Position numbers and translations under genes: made by a program. The notes beneath the pieces were generated by a model. It did not search any database, had not been told where the DNA came from, and worked only from the letters and a program-made list of their open reading frames with translations. A stretch of 42,168 nt of DNA from positions 1-42,168 of the forward strand of contig CALLCZ010000012.1 of the NCBI GenBank assembly GCA_937998645.1, written 5' to 3'. Source of the stretch: an uncultured Gammaproteobacteria bacterium. GTDB lineage: Bacteria > Pseudomonadota > Gammaproteobacteria > SZUA-229. Positions 23,456 to 32,544 of this stretch are shown here, piece after piece. Each line of letters begins with the position of its first letter. Position 1 is the first letter of the stretch.

Positions 23456-25237
23456 ATGAACCTGTTGCGATCTGAGATGAACATGAACATCAAGCTGATT
23501 ATTGGCTTGATACTGGTGTTGTTCACACATACGGCTTTTGCAGAAGAGGCTGTGTCACAGGATGTTGACTGGTTTTACCTGGTAATGGCGCTGTTTGGCG
23601 GCCTGGCCATGTTTCTCTACGGCATGGAGCAGATGTCAGACGGTTTGCAATCTGCAGCCGGTGACAAACTCAAGGATGTGCTTGCTGGTCTCACCAGGAA
23701 CCGCTTCCTGGGTGCAATAACCGGTGCTTTCGTAACCGCAGTATTGAATTCTTCTTCTGTAACAACCGTCCTGGTTGTCGGTTTTATATCTGCTGGTTTC
23801 ATGACGCTGACTCAGTCAGTCGGTATCATCATGGGCGCAAATATCGGCAGCACCTTTACAGCGCAAATCGTCGCTTTCAATGTTACACAGTATTCTTTAC
23901 TACTGGTGGCACTCGGCTTTTTCATGCTGTTCACAGCAAAAACAGAACGCATTCGCCACTATGGCAGCATGATCATGGGGCTGGGCCTGATCTTTTACGG
24001 TATGGGTGTAATGGGTGAGGCGATGAACCCGATGCGAACCTATGAGCCCTTCCTCGAGCTCATGGTTAAGATGGAGAATCCTTTGCTGGGCATCCTGGTT
24101 GGTGCCGTGTTTACCGGACTGGTGCAGTCATCGGCCGCAACCACCGGTATAGCCATTGTTATGGCAACCGAAGGCCTGATCTCATTGCCAGCAGGTATTG
24201 CGCTGTCTTTCGGTGCAAATATCGGCACCTGCGTGACTGCTATACTCGCTGCAATTGGCAAACCGGCCGAAGCAGTGCGTGCTGCTGTGGTGCACATTAC
24301 TTTTAACATAGCCGGCGTTCTTCTCTGGGTGATGTTCATACCTCAACTGGCAGAGTTCATTGTCAATATTTCACCATCGGCTGTCGAGCTTACCGGCAAG
24401 GAGAAAATGGCTGCCGAAGTACCAAGGCAGATCGCCAACGCTCATACGGTTTTCAACCTGGCAAATACACTGGTGTTTATCTGGATTACACCGTTGTTTG
24501 CCAAACTAGCCGTGTTCCTGGTACCGGAAAAACCGGTTGAAGAAAAAGTGATCATCAAACCGAAATACCTGGAAAAAGAATTACTCGAAGTGCCGTCTGT
24601 TGCCCTGGAGAATGTGCGATTCGAAATCGGACGTATGGGTGAAATTACCAGTGACATGCTTACGACGCTGTGGATGGCATTTCAAACACGCAACAGGGAT
24701 ATGGTTGATGAAGTGATAAAAATGGATGACAAGGTAGACGTCCTGTCCGAGCTGATACTGGAGTACATAAGCGAAATACAACAGGAAAAATTATCTGATG
24801 AGAACAGTCACGCACTTCAGTCCCTGATGAGTGCAACCATCAATATCGAGAGTCTTGCCGATGTGGTGGAGTCAGAGCTTTCTGTCATTTGCAAGAAATT
24901 TCTTGACCATGATCTACAGGAAAGTGATGAAACCCTCGACCTGTTTGTCGGTTTTGCAAAGATGGTGACTGAAGCCTTCGACCAACTGGTCGTGGCCATT
25001 AAAAACAATGACGAATCTGCTGCTGCTGAAGTAATTTCTTCCAAAGAACAGATACAACACATCGTTGATGAAATCCTGAAAAACCAGGCGAGCCGTATCA
25101 GTGTACAGACAAGCAAGCATTTGCTGCTGGTCAGACTCGAGCTTGAAATGGTCGATCAATTAAGACGAATCTACACGCTTACCAAACGTATTGCCAAAGA
25201 ATTCATACCGGATGAGCTCGCGATTAAAACCGAGTGA
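23456..25237 (+). CDS. Na/Pi cotransporter family protein with PhoU-like C-terminal domain
   Basis: NptA/YjbB-type transporter. After a hydrophobic, signal-like start (MNIKLIIGLILVLFTHTAFA), two inverted transport repeats carry the family's glutamine/asparagine-serine motifs (NSSSVTTVLVVGFISAG and QSSAATTGIAIVMATEG). About eight helices extend to residue 360, followed by a helical PhoU-like domain (about 385-585) rich in acidic helices. In E. coli YjbB, the homologue mainly exports phosphate. The start is uncertain: ATG at 23456, 23477 or 23483 are all in frame, and the two later ones give a more typical N-terminus. It lies 30 bp after the kinase gene. Confidence 0.9.
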   Translation: MNLLRSEMNMNIKLIIGLILVLFTHTAFAEEAVSQDVDWFYLVMALFGGLAMFLYGMEQMSDGLQSAAGDKLKDVLAGLTRNRFLGAITGAFVTAVLNSSSVTTVLVVGFISAGFMTLTQSVGIIMGANIGSTFTAQIVAFNVTQYSLLLVALGFFMLFTAKTERIRHYGSMIMGLGLIFYGMGVMGEAMNPMRTYEPFLELMVKMENPLLGILVGAVFTGLVQSSAATTGIAIVMATEGLISLPAGIALSFGANIGTCVTAILAAIGKPAEAVRAAVVHITFNIAGVLLWVMFIPQLAEFIVNISPSAVELTGKEKMAAEVPRQIANAHTVFNLANTLVFIWITPLFAKLAVFLVPEKPVEEKVIIKPKYLEKELLEVPSVALENVRFEIGRMGEITSDMLTTLWMAFQTRNRDMVDEVIKMDDKVDVLSELILEYISEIQQEKLSDENSHALQSLMSATINIESLADVVESELSVICKKFLDHDLQESDETLDLFVGFAKMVTEAFDQLVVAIKNNDESAAAEVISSKEQIQHIVDEILKNQASRISVQTSKHLLLVRLELEMVDQLRRIYTLTKRIAKEFIPDELAIKTE

Positions 25238-25280
25238 TTAATGGTAGAAGACCAAAGAAGGCGATCACACATAATATTAT

Positions 25281-25419
25281 TTAACCGCAGAGGCGCAGAG
25301 ACACAGAGGGGTTTACAAGTATTAGTAGGAGCGACTTGAGTCGCGAACATCGACAATTCGCGACGAAAGTCGCTCCTGCAGATAATAGAATCCTCTGCGT
25401 CTCAGCGCCTCTGCGGTAA
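25281..25419. repeat. Nested inverted repeat, copy D (convergent junction)
   Basis: The outer arms are 25281-25309 (starts TTAACCGCAGAGGCGCAGAG) and 25392-25419 (ends AGCGCCTCTGCGGTAA). The inner arms are GTAGGAGCGACTTGAGTCGC (25325-25344) and GCGACGAAAGTCGCTCCTGC (25360-25379). It sits between the Na/Pi cotransporter and the convergent sixA. Its overall size (139 bp) and plan match copies B and C. Confidence 0.92.
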
Positions 25420-25457
25420 TATAAGAGCTTTCAGTATGTTGTTACTATTTGCGTTAA

Positions 25458-25967
25458 TCAGGAAAGCTCCCGGGGCCTGGTCAAAAACTCAAGTTTAGCC
25501 GAGCCGCTTTGCAGATTTTTCCAGGTATCAGGCATTTCCAGTATCGCCAGGGTGGCAGTAGGCATTAATTTCCCGTCTTCCGGAATAGTCATTGAGCCAT
25601 TAACAAGGTAATAGAGCAGCTCTTCCAGACCCGGATTATGCCCCACCAGCATTACGCGTTGAGCCTGTTCAGGACAGTCTTCGAGTACATAGAGCAGTTC
25701 TTCCGGCGTTGCCAGGTAGATGTGTTTTCGACTGTAGATATCTTTTTTCTTGGTGCCCATGGCTTCGCAGGCAATTTCGGCTGTTTGCATGGCGCGTTTT
25801 GCTGGCGAGGTGACGACAAAATCAGGGACTCGCTTGTTTGAACTCAACCATTTGCCTACCTGGATGGATGCGTTTTTACCACGCTTTTTCAACGGACGAT
25901 CAAAATCATCGACATCTGTGCTCCATTCAGATTTTCCATGCCTTAGAAGAATTAGCGTTCGTGACAT
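25458..25967 (-). CDS. sixA: Phosphohistidine phosphatase SixA-like
   Basis: A small histidine phosphatase of 169 residues. The catalytic start LILLRHGKSEW (5-15) is followed by DFDRPLKKRGKNASIQVGKWL, typical of SixA, then VVTSPAKRAMQTAEIACEAMG and the second His in VMLVGHNPGLEELL. SixA removes phosphate from phosphohistidine in phosphorelay or PTS proteins. A good ribosome-binding site (GGAG, 6 nt before the ATG) supports the start. It lies 17 bp downstream of the outer-membrane protein gene on the same strand, so it may be co-transcribed. Confidence 0.9.
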   Translation of the reverse strand: MSRTLILLRHGKSEWSTDVDDFDRPLKKRGKNASIQVGKWLSSNKRVPDFVVTSPAKRAMQTAEIACEAMGTKKKDIYSRKHIYLATPEELLYVLEDCPEQAQRVMLVGHNPGLEELLYYLVNGSMTIPEDGKLMPTATLAILEMPDTWKNLQSGSAKLEFLTRPRELS

Positions 25968-25984
25968 AGGTCACTCCAGGTGAG

Positions 25985-26878
25985 TTAGAAAAAGGGCATA
26001 CCAAATACTATACGGTACAGGTTGGCATCCCTGGTCATTTGCACACCAAATCCGAGGCGTGGATTATCTGGCAGCCAGGGATAATCCGGTAGACTGAAAG
26101 TAAAGCCTATTTCGTTCTTGTTTTCCAGCGATATCGGATTATCGAGGTAATCAACCAGGACCAGGTCTTTCAGATAATAGTAATTAATAAAATAAAAACT
26201 GAAATCGAAGTATGATCCGTCAATCGTAAAATCGGTAGGTATGTTGTAATCCAGTGCCGTTTCAAATACAGAAAAATTGGAATGTGTACCTGTTTCCTTG
26301 TTATTCTGGTCAGCAAAAAGGAATCGGTTTCCAAGTGTCAGCCTGTGCCTGTCAAAATCGAAGCTAGCAAAGCTCTTGACTCCGGTACCCAGCACCCTGA
26401 TATTTACGTTATTGACCAGATCCCTGGCTACGCCGAAATCAAAAAATGGGATTAAGCGCCAGTTATATAGAACCGGGTAATGGTATTCGATTCCAGGTAT
26501 CACGCTGATGGTACCTACGTGATCCAGGGTAGGAGCATTACCATCAACGATTTCGTCAACATTTGCAATTCCCAGAGTTACTGGATATGTTATGACCCAT
26601 CCCGGATCATTGCTTGTCATCGGCCGCAGCGTGGTAGACAGGGGGATCCTGAGAATAAAAACCTCACCACCACCTGAGGTATAGAAGCCGGTACCAAGGT
26701 AGTTGCCAAAAGAAAAATTGATCAGCTCGGCTTCCGACTGATCCTCGCAATAGGCACTGGTCGCAAGAATCGTATTGCTTAATACAAATACCAGCATAAA
26801 CTGACACAATAATGAGCAGAACGAACAAGTCGCGTTATTATTACAGCGCGAACCAGCTTGTCGAATTAGCGGTAACAT
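25985..26878 (-). CDS. Predicted outer-membrane beta-barrel protein, unknown function
   Basis: I do not recognise a named family. The 297-residue protein has a long n-region, then a signal-like hydrophobic stretch (about 25-42, LCQFMLVFVLSNTILATSAYC). The rest is a run of alternating hydrophobic and aromatic strands separated by short turns, ending in RIVFGMPFF. A terminal Phe is the usual BAM recognition signal of barrels. The start is uncertain: Met1 at 26878 gives an unusually long n-region with several Cys, while Met28 at 26797 would start right at the hydrophobic core. It is divergent from the M16 peptidase gene and upstream of sixA. Confidence 0.7.
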   Translation of the reverse strand: MLPLIRQAGSRCNNNATCSFCSLLCQFMLVFVLSNTILATSAYCEDQSEAELINFSFGNYLGTGFYTSGGGEVFILRIPLSTTLRPMTSNDPGWVITYPVTLGIANVDEIVDGNAPTLDHVGTISVIPGIEYHYPVLYNWRLIPFFDFGVARDLVNNVNIRVLGTGVKSFASFDFDRHRLTLGNRFLFADQNNKETGTHSNFSVFETALDYNIPTDFTIDGSYFDFSFYFINYYYLKDLVLVDYLDNPISLENKNEIGFTFSLPDYPWLPDNPRLGFGVQMTRDANLYRIVFGMPFF

Positions 26879-26960
26879 TTAGTATTTGCGGCAACCGGGT
26901 TGGCTGAATTGTGTCAGTATCTGCAGCATCTCACAAGTAGTGGTTTTGATAGTGGGTAAT

Positions 26961-28451
26961 ATGTTTCGAAAGTATCAATCAATCCAGCGTAAAGCAGCAG
27001 GCTTCGTCCGTTATCTGCTAACCGGTATCCTGATTTCAGCTGCAGTCTTCACCTGGCAGGCAGCCATTGCCAGCGAGTACAGCCCGCCGGGCTTATATGA
27101 TGTCGATCACCTGACACTTGATAATGGTCTGGACATCATTTTCAAACAAAGGCCCGGCGCACACACCCTGTCAGTGAGGCTCTGGGTGGGCGTTGGCATG
27201 CAGGATTTTGAATGCGAGCACCAGGAAACGCCACATTTCCTCGAACATCTGCTTTTTACCGGCACATCCAGGTACTCGGAGGCTGAACTGGAACACCTTG
27301 TTGCAGACCACGGTGGCAGCTGGAATGCCTATACCGGTAACGAGGAAACGGTATATGAAATGGACATATACAGCCGCTATCCGGATGTTGCCATCAATAC
27401 ACTTTACGAGATTCTGACTGACTCGATAATATCCGAAGAAAATGTCGAAACATCCAGGGACATTATTCACCGCGAAGTCGGTGGTAAACCCTCAAAAGTT
27501 CGGCAATGGTTCAGATTGCGCGGCTTTGGTGTCAATGGAACGGAAAAAGCGGTAATGAAGCTGTTGCCGGGTGTCGATTATGTCTGCGAAGGCCTGAGAA
27601 CAGCCGACCATATCACCAGGCAGGACATTCTCGATACCTACAAGCGTTATTATGTACCCGAGAATATGGCTTTGATCGTAGTCGGTGACTTCGAGCAGGA
27701 GCCCATGCTGGACCTGATCAAGCAGACCTTCGGACAGATTACGTTAATACCTTCACCTGAGCGCAAACTGCCCACACCTGGCGTACCGGATAATTATGCG
27801 CAGGAAACCGGGACGCTGTCTCCTTTACTCAGTAACGATGCCGTAATTGGCATTTTATATGGTATTCCCGGTTTCTGGTCAGAAGATATTTTCCCGCTGA
27901 TGATTATTCAGCATTACCTGGACTTCCGGCTCGGCGAAGAAATCCGTATCAAACGCGGGCTGTCATATTCGCCTGGCGTATGGCGCGAAACCCTGAGTAA
28001 ATTCGGCCTGTTCAGCATTTACGCGGATGTCAACCTGGATGATATCGATGAGACCATAAAAATCATTGAAACCGAGATCATAAAACTGGTTGAAGAAAGC
28101 ATGGATAGCGAACTGCTCGAAAAATCAAAAATGAAAATTTTGCTGCAGAACGTGCAGGGTTATGAATCGAATGCCCAGTTCGCGGATTATTACGCTTCTG
28201 ATTATGTCTATTTCAAGGAGAAAGGCTACTTTGAAGATATTGAAGCTAAAATCGAGGCTGTTACCTCGGACGATATAGCGCGCGTAGCAAAAGAATATCT
28301 TTCGCTGGATAAAGGCATCGTCATATATGAAATACCGACACTGACAACGACCCAGTTTTATATCCTGATGAGCGTGCTGGTTGTATTAATCTTGTCGTTG
28401 GCACTGTATATTTACCTTAAATCACATTCACGAATCAGAAAGATGAAATGA
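26961..28451 (+). CDS. Membrane-anchored M16 family zinc metallopeptidase
   Basis: The inverted zinc motif HxxEH is intact (H92-F-L-E95-H96 in ETPHFLEHLLFTGT), with the third ligand in NEETVYEMDIYSRYP, so the enzyme should be active. The chain has one M16A/C pair (496 residues), where many secreted homologues come as two-gene pairs. Unusually, it has an N-terminal hydrophobic segment (about 17-34, VRYLLTGILISAAVFTW) and a C-terminal transmembrane helix (YILMSVLVVLILSLALYIYL) with a basic cytoplasmic tail. I chose ATG 26961 rather than a TTG at 26886, because it puts the signal region at the start. It overlaps the mltF-like gene by 4 bp (ATGA). Confidence 0.88.
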   Translation: MFRKYQSIQRKAAGFVRYLLTGILISAAVFTWQAAIASEYSPPGLYDVDHLTLDNGLDIIFKQRPGAHTLSVRLWVGVGMQDFECEHQETPHFLEHLLFTGTSRYSEAELEHLVADHGGSWNAYTGNEETVYEMDIYSRYPDVAINTLYEILTDSIISEENVETSRDIIHREVGGKPSKVRQWFRLRGFGVNGTEKAVMKLLPGVDYVCEGLRTADHITRQDILDTYKRYYVPENMALIVVGDFEQEPMLDLIKQTFGQITLIPSPERKLPTPGVPDNYAQETGTLSPLLSNDAVIGILYGIPGFWSEDIFPLMIIQHYLDFRLGEEIRIKRGLSYSPGVWRETLSKFGLFSIYADVNLDDIDETIKIIETEIIKLVEESMDSELLEKSKMKILLQNVQGYESNAQFADYYASDYVYFKEKGYFEDIEAKIEAVTSDDIARVAKEYLSLDKGIVIYEIPTLTTTQFYILMSVLVVLILSLALYIYLKSHSRIRKMK

Positions 28452-29905
28452 CAGTAAATCGCACTCTCATTGCATCGGCTTGCTTATTAAGTTGCTGCAT
28501 TTTTATTATTTCATGCAGTAGTTCAGAGCATAGTGGTTCAGAGCAGGGCAGTACAGAGCAAAGCAGTACAGAGCAGGCAAAGACTGAAGATGTACTCGAA
28601 CGAATCCTCAAAAAGAACGAGCTTGTTGTTCTAACAACAAACCAGCCGACGACTTATTATATCGATCGTGAAGAAAACCCCACCGGTCCTGAATATGATA
28701 TGACCGTTTCTTTCGCGAAATCGCTGGGTGTTGCTGCAAGGTTTATCGAATTCGACTCGACTGAAGCCGTTATAGAAGCATTACGCAAAGGTGAGGGCGA
28801 TATTGCAGCAGCGGGCCTTACTATAACTGCTGAGAGAAAAGCGGAATTCGACTTTGGGCCTGGCTACATGGATGTCAGTGAATACCTGGTATGCCACCGC
28901 GATGCAGCATTTATCGACAAAATTGAAGGCCTGAAAGAACTGAAAATAGTCATTCCGGCAGCAACCAGTTATGTCGATAATCTGTATAAGCAATACCCGG
29001 GTATAGACTGGAGTCTTGACCACAACCTGCTGACACCCAGTCTGCTGGAGAAAGTCCGCAGCAAAGAGATCGAATGTACGATCAGCGACTCAACTATATT
29101 CGATATCAACCGCCGTTATTACCCTGAGATATCAGTTAAATATACCCTGCATAAAGGCTCGCAGCTTTCCTGGATGTACGCTAAAAACAATCCTCACCTG
29201 GCGAGTGCTATCAACAAGTGGTTTGCCGAATATCAGGATAGTGGTGAATACGCGCAAAAAATCGAAAAATACTACGGACATATAGATGTGTTCGATTATG
29301 TTGATATCCAGAAATTCAAACGTCGCATAAAAGACAGGCTGCCGAAATACAAAGACATGTTTATTAAAGCGGCAGAAGAGAACGGTATATCACCGGCATT
29401 ACTGGCGGCACAAAGCTACCAGGAATCCCACTGGAATCCAAAGGCCAAGAGCCCGACAGGTGTACGCGGCATCATGATGCTGACGCAGCCGGTTGCCAAA
29501 TCACTGGGTGTAACCAGTCGCCTCGATGCCAAACAGAATATTTTCGCAGGGGCAAAATTTCACGCAAAAATGAAGAAGATGTTCGATGAAAACGTGGCCG
29601 AACCCGACCGCAGCTGGATGGCTCTGGCCGCCTACAATGTCGGCAGGGGGCACTTCCGTGATGCGCAGGGACTCGCGAGAAAACTGGGCAAGAACCCCAA
29701 CCTGTGGATTGATATGAAAGAAGTGCTGCCGCTACTCAGTGAAAAGAAATACTACAAGGACCTTAAATACGGTTATGCGCGCGGCAACGAGCCGGTTCAG
29801 TATGTCACACGCATACGTGATTATGATGACATCCTGGTGCAGTATTTCATGGAACAGGAACCTGCTGTTAAAAAATCAAAAGAGCAGACAAAAAATTCTT
29901 CTTGA
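28448..29905 (+). CDS. mltF: MltF-type membrane-bound lytic murein transglycosylase
   Basis: Two-domain lipoprotein of 485 residues. An N-terminal lipobox (FIISC, Cys23) is followed by a short Ser/Thr/Glu/Gln linker made of repeated GSEQ/SSTEQ units (about 26-43). Next comes a solute-binding-protein-like regulatory domain (about 58-278), then an SLT lytic domain (from about 300) with the catalytic Glu326 in AQSYQESHW and the usual GVRGIMMLTQPVAKSLGV and AAYNVGRGH. MltF cleaves glycan strands with anhydromuramic products; the SBP-like domain responds to muropeptides. The start overlaps the M16 stop, so the peptidase and transglycosylase are translationally linked. Confidence 0.92.
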   Translation: MTVNRTLIASACLLSCCIFIISCSSSEHSGSEQGSTEQSSTEQAKTEDVLERILKKNELVVLTTNQPTTYYIDREENPTGPEYDMTVSFAKSLGVAARFIEFDSTEAVIEALRKGEGDIAAAGLTITAERKAEFDFGPGYMDVSEYLVCHRDAAFIDKIEGLKELKIVIPAATSYVDNLYKQYPGIDWSLDHNLLTPSLLEKVRSKEIECTISDSTIFDINRRYYPEISVKYTLHKGSQLSWMYAKNNPHLASAINKWFAEYQDSGEYAQKIEKYYGHIDVFDYVDIQKFKRRIKDRLPKYKDMFIKAAEENGISPALLAAQSYQESHWNPKAKSPTGVRGIMMLTQPVAKSLGVTSRLDAKQNIFAGAKFHAKMKKMFDENVAEPDRSWMALAAYNVGRGHFRDAQGLARKLGKNPNLWIDMKEVLPLLSEKKYYKDLKYGYARGNEPVQYVTRIRDYDDILVQYFMEQEPAVKKSKEQTKNSS

Positions 29906-29912
29906 TGATCAG

Positions 29913-31601
29913 CTAGAAGGTGCTGTTGTATGCTCGATAGGCATCAGAAATACCACTCGTGTCATCTTCTAAAGTATATCTGTCTCGTGAATCAAAACTG
30001 ACATAGCGGCCATCCGAACTAGTTGATGCATTGGCACTGCCTAATGTTGGATTGGGAATTCCAGTCTCAGTGATATTTACCTGATTGATTGTTATAGAAG
30101 CTGATTCCATATCTCGAACGAATATGTCTGTTAATCCGGGGTTGTTACCGGTAGCGATGTCAGTTGCATCAGATTGAAATGCGATAAAAGCACCGTCACC
30201 ACTAATGCTGGCAGACGCACTTTCTCCATTCGCGCTGTCTCCTGTTGAAGGATTTGCGCTGACGAGACTTGTTGTTGGAGAGCCAGATGGATTACGGTCA
30301 CGCAGGAATACGTCATTATTTCCATTATTGTCAGGCGTTACCAGATTGTCTGCGATCGAATCAAATGCTACATAGCGGCCATCATTACTTACCGAGGGGT
30401 TAAGACTATTCCCGAACGCGTCAGTGCCGGCTGTATTAACACTGATATGTTCTATATTTGTAGGGGTACTGATATCAACGAAATAAATATTGATAGCGGC
30501 TGTAGGTGAAGGTGATATCAGGTCGGTTGCATTAGATTCAAACACTATATACTGGCCGTCAGCACTCATATCTGTATTATTGCTATTACCTGTCGCGCCA
30601 GTTGTAAGTGTAGTGCGAAGACTTACCATATCAACAGATTCATCAGACATGTCTTTATAGTAGATTTGTGGAAATCCACCGCCAGGTATTGCTGTTAAAT
30701 CCGATGCTGTTGATGTAAATACAATATAACGACCATCATTGCTTACATCTGGATCTGAGCATACACCGTTGGCAGCATTTAGAGATAAGTCGCGGCTGGC
30801 AAGTTCTATTGAGCCATCATCCATATCCTTGATAAATATCTGCTGTGTTCCACCAGTAATAATTGATGACAAATTGGTTGCGTTAGATACGAATACCACG
30901 AATTTTCCATCATCACTGATTCGTGGGGATGAGCTGCTGTTGTTAGCTTCTAGACCATTACCATCACTACTTACCAACAATATCTCACCAGTAATCATGT
31001 CTTTGCGATAAATATGATTAAGACCATTTGTCACAAAGTTGGTAACAAGATTGGTTGCGGACGATTCAAATACTATATATTGGCCCGTCCCACTGACGTC
31101 TGATATATCACTTCTTTGATTACCGACAACACCGTTGCTATCTTTTGATGCCAGAAAAGTTGTAGGACTGATCGTAAAGCTCCATACGTAATCAGAAGCT
31201 AAAGGTTTATTTCCATCTGTGTTTTCAACAGAAGAGCTGATCGTGGCCCTGTATTCAGTATCCGATACCAGGTCAACAGCGGGAGTCAGAGTTGCAGTTT
31301 TTGTTGTTGCATCATAGACGACTGATGCAGCAGTGACCGGTGCACCACCAACGGTGAGTGTGAATGTCGTTGTGTTAATGGTACTGTCGTTCATGTCATC
31401 CCGAAATGTTGCAGTAACGAGCGTGCTCACAAGTGCGCTGTCCGTGCTTTGTGGCGGGAATACATCTGTAATTGGTGACGGTGGCACAGAGCTTGAAGAA
31501 CCACAGCTGCATCCCCCCTGTAACAGGCTGATTGAACCGATTGATACTACAGCTGCGATCAATAACCAGCGATTTCGGTTCGATGAATTAGTCTGTGCCA
31601 T
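29913..31601 (-). CDS. Lipoprotein with Ig-like domain and seven-bladed TolB/PD40-type propeller
   Basis: ATG 31601 is preceded by GGAG 7 nt upstream. The N-terminus is a lipoprotein signal (SIGSISLLQGGC). A bacterial Ig-like (Big_5/SbsA type) domain follows, from ITDVFPPQSTDSALVSTLV to YVWSFTISPT. Then come seven repeats of about 50-60 residues, each of the form S-DG-YI-F-S-A-L followed by IY-KDM, enough for one complete beta-propeller. The coding sequence is rich in Ser, Thr, Asn and Asp. A cell-surface or periplasmic binding role is likely; no enzymatic motif is visible. Its end is 7 bp from the end of the convergent mltF-like gene. Confidence 0.82.
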   Translation of the reverse strand: MAQTNSSNRNRWLLIAAVVSIGSISLLQGGCSCGSSSSVPPSPITDVFPPQSTDSALVSTLVTATFRDDMNDSTINTTTFTLTVGGAPVTAASVVYDATTKTATLTPAVDLVSDTEYRATISSSVENTDGNKPLASDYVWSFTISPTTFLASKDSNGVVGNQRSDISDVSGTGQYIVFESSATNLVTNFVTNGLNHIYRKDMITGEILLVSSDGNGLEANNSSSSPRISDDGKFVVFVSNATNLSSIITGGTQQIFIKDMDDGSIELASRDLSLNAANGVCSDPDVSNDGRYIVFTSTASDLTAIPGGGFPQIYYKDMSDESVDMVSLRTTLTTGATGNSNNTDMSADGQYIVFESNATDLISPSPTAAINIYFVDISTPTNIEHISVNTAGTDAFGNSLNPSVSNDGRYVAFDSIADNLVTPDNNGNNDVFLRDRNPSGSPTTSLVSANPSTGDSANGESASASISGDGAFIAFQSDATDIATGNNPGLTDIFVRDMESASITINQVNITETGIPNPTLGSANASTSSDGRYVSFDSRDRYTLEDDTSGISDAYRAYNSTF

Positions 31602-31794
31602 TCGTGACTCCTGAAACAATACGACGATGTCAAATATTCCTAATTAATTCTAGTACTTATCGGTTAATTATGAAATATCGCGATTGATTAAAATACAATT
31701 AATTAATGAATAGATATTCAATCGCCGCTGATCTGTTGTTCCATATGTTGTTCAGATATAAACTCGAACCCCTTCGATCAGCCATGGAAAAGCG

Positions 31795-32544
31795 ATGAGA
31801 TATTTTTTAACTGCTTTGATAACTTGCCTCATTTCACCAATAGCGCTGTCGGCTGACATAGATCCGCGTGATTTGATCCAGCAGGCCATGGACCACTGGC
31901 GCGGCACTTCATCCTACTCGGAAATGACCATGACCATCCACCGGCCTGACTGGCAGCGCAGCATGTCGATGCGTTCATGGACCCGGGGTGAGAAAACCTC
32001 GCTGGTGCGCGTGACTGAACCGAAGAAAGACGCCGGCAACGGTACCTTGCTTGACGACAACAATATGTGGACATTCGCACCCAAGGTCAACCGTATCATC
32101 AAAGTGCCGTCTTCCATGATGAGCCAGAGCTGGATGGGTAGTGACTTTACCAACAAGGACATCAGCAAGTCGACGGATATTATCGACCAGTATGATCATA
32201 AGCTGCTCGAAACGCGTGAACAGGACGGACACACGGCTTACGTGATCGAATCGATCCCGCACGAGGAAGCCGCGGTAGTCTGGGGCAAGGAAGTGCTGAC
32301 GATTCGCGATGACAACATCCTGCTGGAACAGCAATTCTGGGATCAGGACGGCGTGCTGGTCAAAACCATGAAAGCGCTCGAAATCAAGCAGCTCGGCGGA
32401 CGCAGCGTGGCCAGCATCATACGTATGGGCAAGGTGGATACGCCTGATGAATGGACCGAGATGTCTGTTCAGGACATAAAATTCGACGTCTCACATCCCG
32501 ACAGCCTGTTCACCCTGTCCAATCTGAGAAATCCGCGGCAGTGA
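31795..32544 (+). CDS. LolA-like outer-membrane lipoprotein-sorting family protein
   Basis: The 249-residue product has a signal peptide (MRYFLTALITCLISPIALSADID) and a single domain of the LolA/LolB-like half-barrel type (COG2834-like). Recognisable parts are MTIHRPDWQRSMSMRSWTRGEKTSLVRV, DDNNMWTFAPKVNRIIKVPSSMMSQSWMGSDFTNKDISK and VLTIRDDNILLEQQFWDQDG. This group is distinct from housekeeping LolA and is typically found with FtsX-type ABC permeases. It is the first gene of a tight five-gene operon; its stop overlaps the permease GTG. The likely role is to carry a lipid or lipoprotein across the periplasm. Confidence 0.87.
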   Translation: MRYFLTALITCLISPIALSADIDPRDLIQQAMDHWRGTSSYSEMTMTIHRPDWQRSMSMRSWTRGEKTSLVRVTEPKKDAGNGTLLDDNNMWTFAPKVNRIIKVPSSMMSQSWMGSDFTNKDISKSTDIIDQYDHKLLETREQDGHTAYVIESIPHEEAAVVWGKEVLTIRDDNILLEQQFWDQDGVLVKTMKALEIKQLGGRSVASIIRMGKVDTPDEWTEMSVQDIKFDVSHPDSLFTLSNLRNPRQ

